The notes under the pieces are model-generated. The model searched no databases. It was not told the origin of the DNA and was given only the letters and a program-made list of their open reading frames with translations. A stretch of DNA of 17,465 nt from Bacteroidales bacterium. Its GTDB lineage: Bacteria; Bacteroidota; Bacteroidia; Bacteroidales; FEN-979. Where the stretch lies: NCBI GenBank assembly GCA_023231065.1, contig JALNWE010000062.1, positions 1 through 17,465 of the forward strand, given 5' to 3'. The position numbers were made by a program, and so were the translations under genes. Position 1 is the first letter of the stretch. The number at the start of each line of letters is the position of its first letter. Positions 1 through 7,735 of the stretch are shown here, in pieces.

Positions 1-128
1 AGACCTGATAAACAAGAGACGAAAACTGATGAATTTGATCAGGTACCCCTATCTTCTGGGATTTTAATCCTGTTGTGATGAAATATAAACCTCAATTAAA
101 TATTTTATTAACAATTAAATTTAAAACA

Positions 129-647
129 ATGAAAAAAGCAATTGCAATCACGCTATTATGCGTATTCAGTGTGTTTACGGGATTCTCCCAAAACAATGGT
201 CAGATTGTCATCCTCAAAAAAAAATTCTACCAGGATGACAAGCAGCTATCAAAGAAGGAATTAAAATACATCTTGAAGAATGATCCAGGAAGTGCAGGGA
301 TGTACAGGAAATCACGAACAAATTTAACCATCGGTGCGGTTTTAATTGGTGTCGGGACCGCATCAGTGCTGACCGGGGTACTTGTTCGATTTGCTTCAAG
401 AGTAGATGAGGCTGAGAAAATTAACAATGGGAAAAGTACCTCGACCAACTCCTCTTTAGGTTTGATCCCCACTTTAGTCGGAGCAGGTTTGGTAATAGTA
501 TCGTTACCATTTGAAATAATTGGTAATAAACAGTTCAAAAAGTCCATTAATCTGTATAATTCGAAAAATAAGACAAGTTCCTCCATTCAGCCAAGACTGG
601 ACTTTGGAATTTCGCCTACCAATGTGAGCGTGAGTGTGAGGTTTTAA
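129..647 (+). CDS. Small predicted exported or membrane protein, function unknown
   Basis: I do not recognise this 172-residue protein. The reading frame is open from 75, but the ATG at 129 is preferred because it places a classic signal peptide at the N-terminus: Lys-Lys, a hydrophobic core of about 15 residues, then Gly-Phe-Ser-Gln near residue 21 as a likely cleavage site. After a lysine-rich segment (residues 25-62), two hydrophobic glycine-rich stretches (about 65-88 and 109-132) could be membrane helices, separated by a polar Lys/Ser/Thr loop. The last 20 residues alternate polar and hydrophobic residues and end in Val-Arg-Phe, as in beta-strand ends of many Bacteroidota envelope proteins. 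The gene stands alone: the next plus-strand reading frame is a pseudogene about 210 bases downstream. A stem-loop follows its stop codon. Envelope location is inferred; no enzymatic motif is visible. Confidence 0.7.
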   Translation: MKKAIAITLLCVFSVFTGFSQNNGQIVILKKKFYQDDKQLSKKELKYILKNDPGSAGMYRKSRTNLTIGAVLIGVGTASVLTGVLVRFASRVDEAEKINNGKSTSTNSSLGLIPTLVGAGLVIVSLPFEIIGNKQFKKSINLYNSKNKTSSSIQPRLDFGISPTNVSVSVRF

Positions 648-669
648 GAACAATAACGCTTGTTGTTAA
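644..669 (+). other. Imperfect stem-loop over the stop codon of the first gene
   Basis: TTAAGAACAA (644-653) and TTGTTGTTAA (660-669) are inverted with 9 of 10 positions pairing around a 6-base loop. The left arm includes the TAA stop codon of the gene ending at 647. It may help 3'-end processing or termination together with the stronger GC-rich hairpin just downstream. Function is inferred from position only. Confidence 0.35.
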
Positions 670-670
670 A

Positions 671-705
671 TGCCCGGGAGGTGGGACAATTCTATCACCC
701 GGGCA
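671..705 (+). terminator. GC-rich hairpin, possible terminator of the first gene
   Basis: TGCCCGGG (671-678) and CCCGGGCA (698-705) form perfect 8-base arms around a 19-base loop, 24 bases after the stop codon of the preceding gene. Only a short T stretch (GCTTT) follows, so an intrinsic terminator is plausible but not textbook. Nothing else is visible between 706 and 858. Confidence 0.45.
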
Positions 706-858
706 GCTTTACCAGGTTTTTCCCTGTATTGCAAGACACTCAGGGTACACAGGCACGGGTTTTTCAATACAGAACCCTACTCCGGAAAATTGATTTTAAC
801 TTTTCCGTTTGAATTGATGAGCTGCCATTTTGTAAACAGTGTTTAAAAGAATGTGAGT

Positions 859-1540
859 ATGAAAATCATTACTATACTTGCACGGGCTGGATGCCTGGAA
901 GAAAGTGTATCAGGATAACTATGACAAGATCATCTTCCTTGGGGATTATGTCGATTCCTATGATCTCGAAGATAAGACTATTCTGAGGAACTTTATCAAG
1001 GTGATTGAATTCCGTCTGAAATATCCGGAGAAGGTCATTTTGCTAACCGACAATCATGAGGTCGGGTATCTTAATTCAAAATACAGGTGTATGGGATACC
1101 GTCCTGAGATTGAAGGAGATATAAAAGCCCTTCTACAGGAGAACGGATCCATTTTCCGGGTTGCCTGGCAATATGGAAATCACCTGTGGATGCATACCGG
1201 CATAAACCAGCCATATTTTGACAGGTACATCAGAGATAAAGTAAGTCCGGCAGCCGGCGCCAGTCTTGCCTCAACCCTAAACAATCTATATGCTGAAAAG
1301 TACGATCCGCTCTTCGAGATCGGCAAGGAGAGAGGAAGCGACAGGAAAGCCATCGGTGGCCCATTCTTGCTCCACCGTACCATCCTGGCTGCTGCGTCCC
1401 TCAAAGGCTAAAATCAGATCGTGAGCCACACACCAGTCAGAATCATTGAAAGAGCAGGATTCTCGGATGACCCGGCAAACTCAATAACCTTCCGCGATTG
1501 TATCGAACATGGTGACGGGTCTTTTATGAAATTGAGATAA
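859..1540 (+). pseudogene. Decayed PPP-type metallophosphatase (calcineurin-like fold)
   Basis: The longest open piece (TTG at 878 to TAA at 1409) carries recognisable metallophosphatase motifs: GDYVDSY (residues 22-28 of that piece), a DNHE version of the GNHE motif (58-61), and a later WMHTG. The natural start appears to be the ATG at 859, which gives MKIITI and then runs out of frame. Restoring about 2 or 5 bases near 877 would recreate the first metal-binding motif (Asp-Leu-His-Gly). After the TAA at 1409 the same frame continues with NQIVSHTPV, matching the family's C-terminal GHTPV metal-binding motif, and runs to TAA at 1538. The stop at 1409 is therefore most likely a Tyr-to-stop change. 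Another frame (from 1536) reads on plausibly to about 1640, hinting at a further shift. With a lost N-terminal metal ligand motif and an internal stop, an active enzyme is unlikely. Family assignment is firm; exact lesions are inferred. Confidence 0.8.
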
Positions 1541-1613
1541 TGCCTATGTGAAGCTCATGTCCGACGATCAACTCTTTTCCGGAAAGTCGAATGATTATTT
1601 ATCTAAGATTTCA

Positions 1614-2942
1614 TCAATCCGGTTTCACAAAAACCACTGAAAAGTCATCCAGTGCTGTTTGCAACCTGACTACATAGCCTCCAGGCGCCAGCGTGTCAAC
1701 CGAAAATTTCATTGCAAAGTGACCCTTCTCATTCATTCCCTCTTTGAGTATCCTGATTTGCCTACCATTCCGATCATTCAATGATATGGAATATCCGCTT
1801 TCCCCGCAAATGGAATATTCAATTTGTGCAACTGAATGGCAGGGATTCGGGAAGATTTTCAGCCGGCTTTTTCCCACTCCCGATGTTTCCTGCTCCTCTA
1901 TACCGGCAGGGGTAGCTCCAATGAAATAGTTATCCTGGATCAATCCTGAATAGATGTTATAACCTGAATCAAAGGGGATTCTCCAGTCGGCGACAAGGTT
2001 CTCGAAATTGTGGGTAAGGCTGCTGAAGCCCTCTTCATGTTTCCTGACATTAAAGAAGATGATCATATTCAGGTTCGGATACTTCGATTGAAGGGAATCC
2101 TTGTTGTAGAGTGATGCAATCCACTCATTCTTCTCTGCTGACTGCTGTGTATTGGAAAGAGGCAATCTTTGCCCTGAAAGAGTAGGATCCCGGTTAGGGT
2201 CAAACAGCGAATTTTCCCCAATCATCATGGGTTTGTTTTTACCTTCGGAAAATGTATGGTAAAAATCCAGATAACTACTTGCAGAATCAAGCTGGTTTTC
2301 ATAGAATTGGTTATTCTCATCATAGTCCCGGTCATAAAGGTTCAGACCTACCCAATCCACGAAACTGTCGCCAGGATAGAAGGGTAGATAGGCATTCTGA
2401 CCATATGCTTGTATAGCCACCCAGCACATACGAATATTCGGTGCTAACGGCCTCATCAGCGAACTGACATGCTGAAATACGCTCACATAATCTGATGCTG
2501 TGCCGCCGAATGGATTCCATGAGCCGTTCATTTCATGCCCAAACACTAGATATACCGGACCATCCAGGCCCGCGCATGAATCAGCAAATCGCTCTAGTGA
2601 CGCATCCCTTGCCCCATTGGCATAGTTACCCAAACCCCCGAAAGGCATCAGAAAAAAGACCGGATTTGCCCCAGCCAATTTCAGTGTATCCGCCCATTGC
2701 CAATGTCCAGAGTTCAGAAGATCGTTATCATCTCCTGCGTTAATATAACGCGAGAAACAATAATGGTTCTTCCCGCTGATAGCATTGAAAGCAGCAGGCG
2801 AGTTGTAACTGCTGTCCGGTGCCCCGCGACCCAGGTAGGCTCCGATGTAGCAGCCGTTCATGGTTTGGGTCTCACCCGGGTTGCCAACGAATAAAAGAAG
2901 TCCCCAAAGCGCCGGATACATGACTTTCATTAAAGTCCTCAT
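1614..2942 (-). CDS. Secreted GH26-like glycoside hydrolase with T9SS sorting domain
   Basis: This 442-residue protein starts with a signal peptide (hydrophobic residues about 9-20, likely cleavage near 25-28). The catalytic domain spans roughly residues 30-340 and looks like family GH26 (beta-mannanase and relatives, TIM barrel). GHEMNGSWNPFG (135-146) contains the expected acid/base Glu137. RMCWVAIQ (171-178) and YPGDSFVDWVGLNLYD (189-204) match the conserved barrel core, and MIGENS (240-245) supplies Glu243 as the likely nucleophile. Residues about 360-442 form a T9SS type A sorting domain (LKIFPNP at 361-367, ending in a beta-rich segment), so the protein is probably exported across the outer membrane and attached or released. 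Substrate could be mannan or another beta-glycan; this cannot be told from sequence alone. No SusCD pair or other polysaccharide genes are adjacent. Its gene lies 112 bases downstream of the FtsZ-like gene on the same strand, but is probably transcribed separately. Confidence 0.85.
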   Translation of the reverse strand: MRTLMKVMYPALWGLLLFVGNPGETQTMNGCYIGAYLGRGAPDSSYNSPAAFNAISGKNHYCFSRYINAGDDNDLLNSGHWQWADTLKLAGANPVFFLMPFGGLGNYANGARDASLERFADSCAGLDGPVYLVFGHEMNGSWNPFGGTASDYVSVFQHVSSLMRPLAPNIRMCWVAIQAYGQNAYLPFYPGDSFVDWVGLNLYDRDYDENNQFYENQLDSASSYLDFYHTFSEGKNKPMMIGENSLFDPNRDPTLSGQRLPLSNTQQSAEKNEWIASLYNKDSLQSKYPNLNMIIFFNVRKHEEGFSSLTHNFENLVADWRIPFDSGYNIYSGLIQDNYFIGATPAGIEEQETSGVGKSRLKIFPNPCHSVAQIEYSICGESGYSISLNDRNGRQIRILKEGMNEKGHFAMKFSVDTLAPGGYVVRLQTALDDFSVVFVKPD

Positions 2943-3054
2943 TGCTCAATGTTTTAAATGAATGTGCATCTTAATCATGCTTATTCCGAATAGTATCCTA
3001 TTACCTGAAAATGTGACAATGCTCCTCATAAAAATCATAAGATTTACGATCCTG

Positions 3055-4065
3055 TCATAAAAAACTGATGGTTGGAGTAGCCCTGCGATCTGTATAGAAT
3101 TTATTGATTCCTGTTCCAAAAATGATGATCCTGATTGCATCGCCCAAGGTTCTGTCAAAACCATTTCCCCACAAAAGGTCGCGTGGAATGGTGGCGCTTT
3201 TTTTAAGAAATTCCGTGACTTCATAAATCTCATCCATGGTAATCTCTTCATGGCCGGAGGAAAAATACAGCAGAATATCATTTGATTCATTTATGTCATA
3301 TCCATTGAGCAATGGGGAATGCAGCGCCTCTTCAGTTGCGCGTATGGCTCTTGAATGACCTGATGCCGTTCCCATTCCCAAAACACAGAGGCCACTGTTT
3401 TGCATAACTTTTCGAATATCCTCAAAGTCCATGCAGATATATCCCACAACCGTGACAAGTTCCGAAATGCTTTTGGCTGCCTGTGCCAGAATCCAGGATC
3501 CAACTTTCATGTCATTAAAAAATGATGTACTCTGAAATTTTGACAAAATCCCAAAATTGATCAGAAGCAGACTGTCTGTAAACTGTTCAAGTTGTTTTGG
3601 ATCAAGTGTTAGTAAAGGACCCCATTGCTGTTGTGTCGGAATGCCCATAATACCTATAAGGGCCAGTGTCAGAATACCTAATTCCCTGGAAAGTTTAGCA
3701 TAATTGATTGAATATACTGAATCGGTTGTTTCCTGAAAGCAGGCAATAATGATCAATAATTTTGAGCCATTGTTTAATATTTCGCGTGTTGCATTCACAT
3801 GATCGGTTAATGAAAAAGGGATGTTTACATCAGCCCACTCATTTATGTTGTTATCAATTGGGAACATAAAGGTATTCTTTGTTTTCCTGAATGGTTTTAC
3901 ACTTTTCAATGTCTCATCAGGGTCACAGGTAAACAATTCTACACCACAGATAAATAATTCATTCAGATACATGACAATATTGGTTCCCTCTTTGCCGATG
4001 CCTATTATCTTGACGACATTGCGTGATTTTTTCGGGGGATCAAAGGATAATAGTTTGAGGTTCAT
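3055..4065 (-). CDS. Divergent FtsZ-like tubulin-superfamily protein lacking the GTP signature
   Basis: The 336-residue protein aligns by eye with FtsZ along its length. VKIIGIGKEGTNIV (18-31) corresponds to the first nucleotide loop. GYICMDFEDIRKVM (208-221) corresponds to the synergy (T7) loop, keeping both acidic residues (Asp213, Asp216) while the usual Asn is Cys211. CVLGMGTASGHSRA (227-240) and EEALHSPLL (245-253) match the C-terminal domain core, followed by the LLYFSSGHEEITMDE stretch and a DRTLGDAIRIII strand. The tubulin signature GGGTGTG is gone: the expected place (about 105-115) reads IIACFQETTD. The protein also lacks the disordered linker and conserved C-terminal tail of housekeeping FtsZ. 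It is therefore a paralogue, not the division gene. GTP binding is probably reduced or absent, while the T7 loop could still dock on another FtsZ subunit. It follows the 139-residue gene by 76 bases on the same strand. Its link to the immune-like cluster upstream is only positional. Confidence 0.82.
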   Translation of the reverse strand: MNLKLLSFDPPKKSRNVVKIIGIGKEGTNIVMYLNELFICGVELFTCDPDETLKSVKPFRKTKNTFMFPIDNNINEWADVNIPFSLTDHVNATREILNNGSKLLIIIACFQETTDSVYSINYAKLSRELGILTLALIGIMGIPTQQQWGPLLTLDPKQLEQFTDSLLLINFGILSKFQSTSFFNDMKVGSWILAQAAKSISELVTVVGYICMDFEDIRKVMQNSGLCVLGMGTASGHSRAIRATEEALHSPLLNGYDINESNDILLYFSSGHEEITMDEIYEVTEFLKKSATIPRDLLWGNGFDRTLGDAIRIIIFGTGINKFYTDRRATPTISFL

Positions 4066-4141
4066 TTGAATAGTTTAATTCTGATAGACCATTGATATCT
4101 AATTGATTACAGTGCATTGCAAACATTACCATTCAGTGTTC

Positions 4142-4561
4142 CTATTTTTGGCTAATTTCAAGTTCATCATCAACATTTTCGATGGCATAAAATGAATCGT
4201 CTTCCGACATATAAACATAAGGGATGTGCCCATTCCCCCGGAAAATGGAATATTTGCCGTCAAACATGCTGTCAGCCTCTTCCTCATCTTTGACCAGGTT
4301 AAAAGTCTCATCCACAAAGTCCGGTCCGCCGCCAAAGTTAAAGTCTTCAAACCAGGAATTGTAAAACAGCCGTCCATACTGGTCCTCTAACAGTCGGATG
4401 ATATGGTGATCGTCACACAGATACCACTTTATCACTTTCGCAGATATGAGTACATTTCTGGAGTATTCATCTCCCAGGAAGATAAATTTTTCATCTTTTT
4501 CAATGGAGGTCCTTTGTAACCGGCCTTTTTCTTTGTTGATGTAATAATAGATTTTTGACAT
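4142..4561 (-). CDS. Acidic protein of unknown function, paired with the FtsZ-like gene
   Basis: I do not recognise this 139-residue protein. It begins MSKIYYYINKEKG, has no signal peptide or membrane segment, and is rich in aromatic residues (Tyr, Phe, Trp) and, in its second half, in Asp and Glu (a DEEEAD run near residues 92-97). Alternating hydrophobic positions suggest a small mostly-beta domain in the cytoplasm. It reads from 4561 in the same direction as the FtsZ-like gene, whose start lies 76 bases beyond its stop, so the two are probably co-transcribed. An acidic small protein beside a degenerate polymer-forming protein could be a partner or regulator, but nothing in the sequence shows this. 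Upstream is a 512-base stretch with no gene, which would hold the promoter of the pair. Confidence 0.65.
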   Translation of the reverse strand: MSKIYYYINKEKGRLQRTSIEKDEKFIFLGDEYSRNVLISAKVIKWYLCDDHHIIRLLEDQYGRLFYNSWFEDFNFGGGPDFVDETFNLVKDEEEADSMFDGKYSIFRGNGHIPYVYMSEDDSFYAIENVDDELEISQK

Positions 4562-5073
4562 ATACGATATTTTATTTTTAGATCATAGGCCAATTAGAAA
4601 TCACCCTTCAAGGGATCCACTACCATTACTTTTCTCGATCGGGTGGATGCAATTTTTTTCCATCACAGCTTGCCTTTGAAAAACAAGTGGTATGCCATTG
4701 CTGTGGTTTATCAGTGCGTAAGACATTCTTGCCAAGGTGTTTTCTAGTTATTACGGATCGTAATGACCTTGGCCGTTTAATGCCAATTCCGTGCCAATGC
4801 CCAAAGGAGTGAATTTAAGATGCAGATGATCTGATCTTTGAGGTATTTATGGATTGAGTAAGAGAGTTGACTTGGATTGTTTTACAGGGAACACAATGTG
4901 ATTGTCTTTTTGAAGCAATGGACCATATGAACCTCACGGAAGGGACTATCGTCACTTTTACATACGAAGGATGATAAAATGGATAGAGGCTGCATAAACA
5001 GCAAGGCTGATGCCGGGATATTAATGCAGTTAGGGTTTACACAAAATTCCTCACACAATCGTTCTTCACGCCA
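4562..5073. other. Long intergenic gap with no convincing intact gene
   Basis: No complete gene is visible on either strand. The stretch probably holds the promoter of the 139-residue/FtsZ-like pair (minus strand) and the 3' end of the transcript of the TIR-phosphofructokinase gene. A plus-strand frame ending at TGA 4810-4812 encodes a Cys-rich piece (VVCHCCG and later CQCPKE) without a clear start, and a second frame ends at 4974 (listed separately). Both look like eroded gene debris rather than live genes. No tRNA, CRISPR or clear insertion-sequence end was seen. Confidence 0.5.
4858..4974 (+). pseudogene. Possible remnant of an AAA ATPase C-terminus
   Basis: A 38-codon open piece between in-frame stops reads through FEAMDHMNLTEGTIVTF near its end. 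The spacing of the 'EAM..LN-L-EG-I-T' pattern resembles the C-terminal tail of Bacteroidota AAA ATPases of the DUF4143-containing type. It is much too short to be certain and has no upstream continuation in frame. It could equally be chance; it is recorded because gene debris in this gap would mark a recombination site. Confidence 0.2.
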
Positions 5074-7500
5074 TCAAAGCAAATTTTCAGGTTGTGATGT
5101 CTTGGCTATCACTGATTTCCAAAATATTCCATCCTTGTGTATTTTTTTACAACCCAGAACAACCAATTCCAGAGGTACCAAACAGAATTCAGTCAACCAT
5201 TGACTAATCATAAAATCTTTATACCCTGCCAATGCATTGTCAACAGCTAATGTGGCTAACCTTGATCCGAAAATGATATCGATCGGACTTGGGGGAACAT
5301 CCCTTATAAGATGTTTAGGTTCACATATTAACACTTCAGATCCATGCGGTTTCCCAGTACAATTCGATTGAAGATAATTGGCAATCAATTTTAAAATTGC
5401 ATGGCTCAGGTCTTTATAGCTTTTTCCGATGTAGTATTTGCGTTGAAGTTCTTTTCTCCCTTCTTCGTTTTCGATAGAAAGCTTGGTTCCTTGATTGTCA
5501 ATATTTCCTGATGTTTCAATTAGAATTCTTGTAGCAACTCTGCTTTTTCCTTCGTTGTAAATTTCAATTGCCTTCTTAATTAATCCTTTTTCATATTCTG
5601 AAAGATGATAACTTTCACCTTCATAATGATCCTGAATATCAACAGGAAATGTCGTTTCAGATATTACCACCATAGATTTTTTATATTTTTGTAAATTTTC
5701 ATTGACTCGTTCTGCAACTGATTTTATTGAAAAATCCAGTTCAGGAATAATTGCCATATCACAGGTATTTGATTTGGATCCAAGAACTGCATGGCTTACA
5801 ACGTAACCCGAAAAGGAACCATACAGCTGTACTACACCAATCCTGTTATTAGCATTTAACTCATAACTAATTGTATCAATAAATTCAGTTGCTTTATTTA
5901 CCGCAGATTGGAAACCAAATGTATGCCATATCCAAAGAACATCATTATCAATAGTTTTAGGTATGGCAATTATTGAAAGTTCATTATAAACATTTTTATT
6001 ATTATCAGCTAATTGTGACAGTGCCCGCGCTGCTTTCATACTACCCTCACCTCCAATAATATACAATATTCTTATTTGGTTATTTTTCAAGTTGGTTAGA
6101 ATGTTATTCAGCAATTTAAGTCTTTGTGTGCTATTAATTAAATCTTCATGTCGGCCAACTTCTAAAATGCTACCTTGCTTATCAATGTATTTTGATGTAA
6201 CTCTGTACTTACGCTCACTACTTCTGCTAATATCACTATCCTTCCTATCCCTTGAATCATACAATAATCTAGTGTACTCTTCAAAAAAATCCTGATCTAA
6301 TTGTTCAGGTTCAGTTGTTAAGGGTGAAAGCCCTTGCCTAAACCCGATAATTTCAAGGTCGTATTTTGAACTCTGATTCTTACGTTCATCTTTTTTATAA
6401 CTATTCCTAAAAGGGTCTGAATCATAGTATAGAAAATGGCGTTGAACAATTCCATTGATTACAGCATTAATACCGGGAGCAGTTCCTCCTGAAACAACAA
6501 TTCCTACTCTGAATTTTTTTGGCTGTTTACTGTTTCCATTCTTTCTAATTATAGAGATTGGAGAAACAATTTCTTTTCTCGGACCTGCTTCAGGAAACGT
6601 AAATTCAGTTTTAAGTGGACAGTAAAACATCTCTCGATTTATTTTATCTTTTTCAGGGTCTATCCATTTCAAATACTCAAATTCTGAATGAGATTTTGTA
6701 AGTGAATCACACATAACCCTATTTGTTTTAAAATCTCTTGGTTTTCCAACTTTGTCTAATATAAGATTGGGCATTCTATTTTTCACATTTGTGAACAGTC
6801 CATTGGTCTTAACTTGGGGCCATTCCTCCGGAAAACCATTATTTACAATCATTTGAATTCTATCCTTTTCCCTAAGATATTCTGTATGAAAATTCGATTT
6901 TACAAATTCGGGTTTTATGGTATTAAAGAAATATATTTTATTATAGACATTCAGAATTGTCTTCTCGTAATCAAACAAATACGGATCATAAGGCAAACCA
7001 TCAGAACATTTTCCGACATGCTTAAAAAGAGAATTTCTAGATGTAAAAAAATCACTGAATTGAATTATTCCTCCCGCCTTTTCACAAAGTGTTTTATAAC
7101 TTGCAACAATTTTATGTGGATGGTTTTTATCAGTAATGTTATATACAAATATTGAAGGTTTCTGGTCTTTCAATATGTTTGCCCTTCGTTTCTCATTTAT
7201 AATCTCAAACTCCTTTTGTTGGCCTTTTGATAACGACTTTCCCAGAAGAAAAACAACAATCTCGGATTGATTCAATTGTTCTTTATAATATTGCCAACCA
7301 AAATCCACATCAAAATCAGTAAAATAATCAAAAACTGTTGCACAAAATTGTTTTCGTAATATTCTAACCAAGTTATCTTTTAATTGGAGTCCTGTTTGAA
7401 TTGGATGTTTCGCTGGATTCGAATTTGATAATGAATCAAGAAGGCCAAGATTTTTAATCTTTGACATTTCTTTAAAACTATAACTAATAAATATTTTCAT
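5074..7500 (-). CDS. TIR-like domain fused to a divergent phosphofructokinase (PfkA family)
   Basis: This 808-residue protein has two parts. Residues 1 to about 110 begin MKIFISYSFK and contain a DFGWQYYKEQLNQSEIVVF stretch (66-84), as in TIR/SEFIR-like domains; Glu97 or Glu99 could stand at the catalytic Glu position of NAD-cleaving TIRs, but this is unsure. Residues 110-325 are unassigned. Residues 329-785 follow the PfkA fold: VVSGGTAPGINAVI (335-348), GFRQGL (386-391), IIGGEGS (481-487), IAIPKTIDND (511-520) with the catalytic TIDND loop intact, IIPE (584-587), and HLIRDVPPSP (730-739) at the usual GHxQRGG position. Changes at key sites include GGD to GGT, GGDGS to GGEGS, and MGR to YGS (559-561), so glycolytic activity is doubtful. 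The start overlaps the stop of the 64-residue gene upstream (ATGA), indicating translational coupling. Base composition is AT-rich. A sensor or effector acting on a nucleotide or sugar phosphate is the likeliest role; this is inference. Confidence 0.85.
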   Translation of the reverse strand: MKIFISYSFKEMSKIKNLGLLDSLSNSNPAKHPIQTGLQLKDNLVRILRKQFCATVFDYFTDFDVDFGWQYYKEQLNQSEIVVFLLGKSLSKGQQKEFEIINEKRRANILKDQKPSIFVYNITDKNHPHKIVASYKTLCEKAGGIIQFSDFFTSRNSLFKHVGKCSDGLPYDPYLFDYEKTILNVYNKIYFFNTIKPEFVKSNFHTEYLREKDRIQMIVNNGFPEEWPQVKTNGLFTNVKNRMPNLILDKVGKPRDFKTNRVMCDSLTKSHSEFEYLKWIDPEKDKINREMFYCPLKTEFTFPEAGPRKEIVSPISIIRKNGNSKQPKKFRVGIVVSGGTAPGINAVINGIVQRHFLYYDSDPFRNSYKKDERKNQSSKYDLEIIGFRQGLSPLTTEPEQLDQDFFEEYTRLLYDSRDRKDSDISRSSERKYRVTSKYIDKQGSILEVGRHEDLINSTQRLKLLNNILTNLKNNQIRILYIIGGEGSMKAARALSQLADNNKNVYNELSIIAIPKTIDNDVLWIWHTFGFQSAVNKATEFIDTISYELNANNRIGVVQLYGSFSGYVVSHAVLGSKSNTCDMAIIPELDFSIKSVAERVNENLQKYKKSMVVISETTFPVDIQDHYEGESYHLSEYEKGLIKKAIEIYNEGKSRVATRILIETSGNIDNQGTKLSIENEEGRKELQRKYYIGKSYKDLSHAILKLIANYLQSNCTGKPHGSEVLICEPKHLIRDVPPSPIDIIFGSRLATLAVDNALAGYKDFMISQWLTEFCLVPLELVVLGCKKIHKDGIFWKSVIAKTSQPENLL

Positions 7501-7691
7501 GTTTCTTTAATTTTTTTATGATTAAATGTAAGATTCCACATTTCTCCCTTGGTTAGCCGCCAGGGCTGTTCAACAAGTTTGCGGATGTTAGGTTTCTTCT
7601 GGGTGGGTTGATCCAGATACAAAGGTTTGCTTTTGAAGTAATCAGCAAGAATTCTATAATATTTTGTTTGATTTTCTATTTTATTCATCAT
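7497..7691 (-). CDS. Small basic protein of unknown function, coupled to TIR-PfkA
   Basis: A 64-residue frame starts with tandem ATG codons at 7691 and ends in a TGA that overlaps the ATG of the TIR-phosphofructokinase gene as ATGA. That overlap is the main support for it being a real, translated gene. The product is rich in Lys, Asn and Tyr, with a central PTQKKPNIRKLVEQPW segment and no signal peptide or membrane helix. I do not recognise it. It may be a small accessory, inhibitor or chaperone for the protein translated next, or a leader frame that sets its translation. Like that gene it is AT-rich. It lies 44 bases after the SLOG gene on the same strand. Confidence 0.6.
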   Translation of the reverse strand: MMNKIENQTKYYRILADYFKSKPLYLDQPTQKKPNIRKLVEQPWRLTKGEMWNLTFNHKKIKET

Positions 7692-7735
7692 GTAGTCTCA
7701 TGATGTATGATAAGGATCAATGTGTAATTTTATTT

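Noticed and set aside
2946..3503. Two short minus-strand frames overlapping the FtsZ-like gene
   Set aside because: They are alternate frames of sequence fully explained by the FtsZ-like protein and carry no motif.
3055..4065. Calling the FtsZ-like gene the cell-division ftsZ
   Set aside because: It lacks GGGTGTG and the C-terminal tail and is not in a dcw cluster.
5074..7500. Calling the PfkA fusion a housekeeping phosphofructokinase
   Set aside because: It is about 2.5 times the usual length, has an extra N-terminal TIR-like domain, and differs at several substrate-binding motifs.
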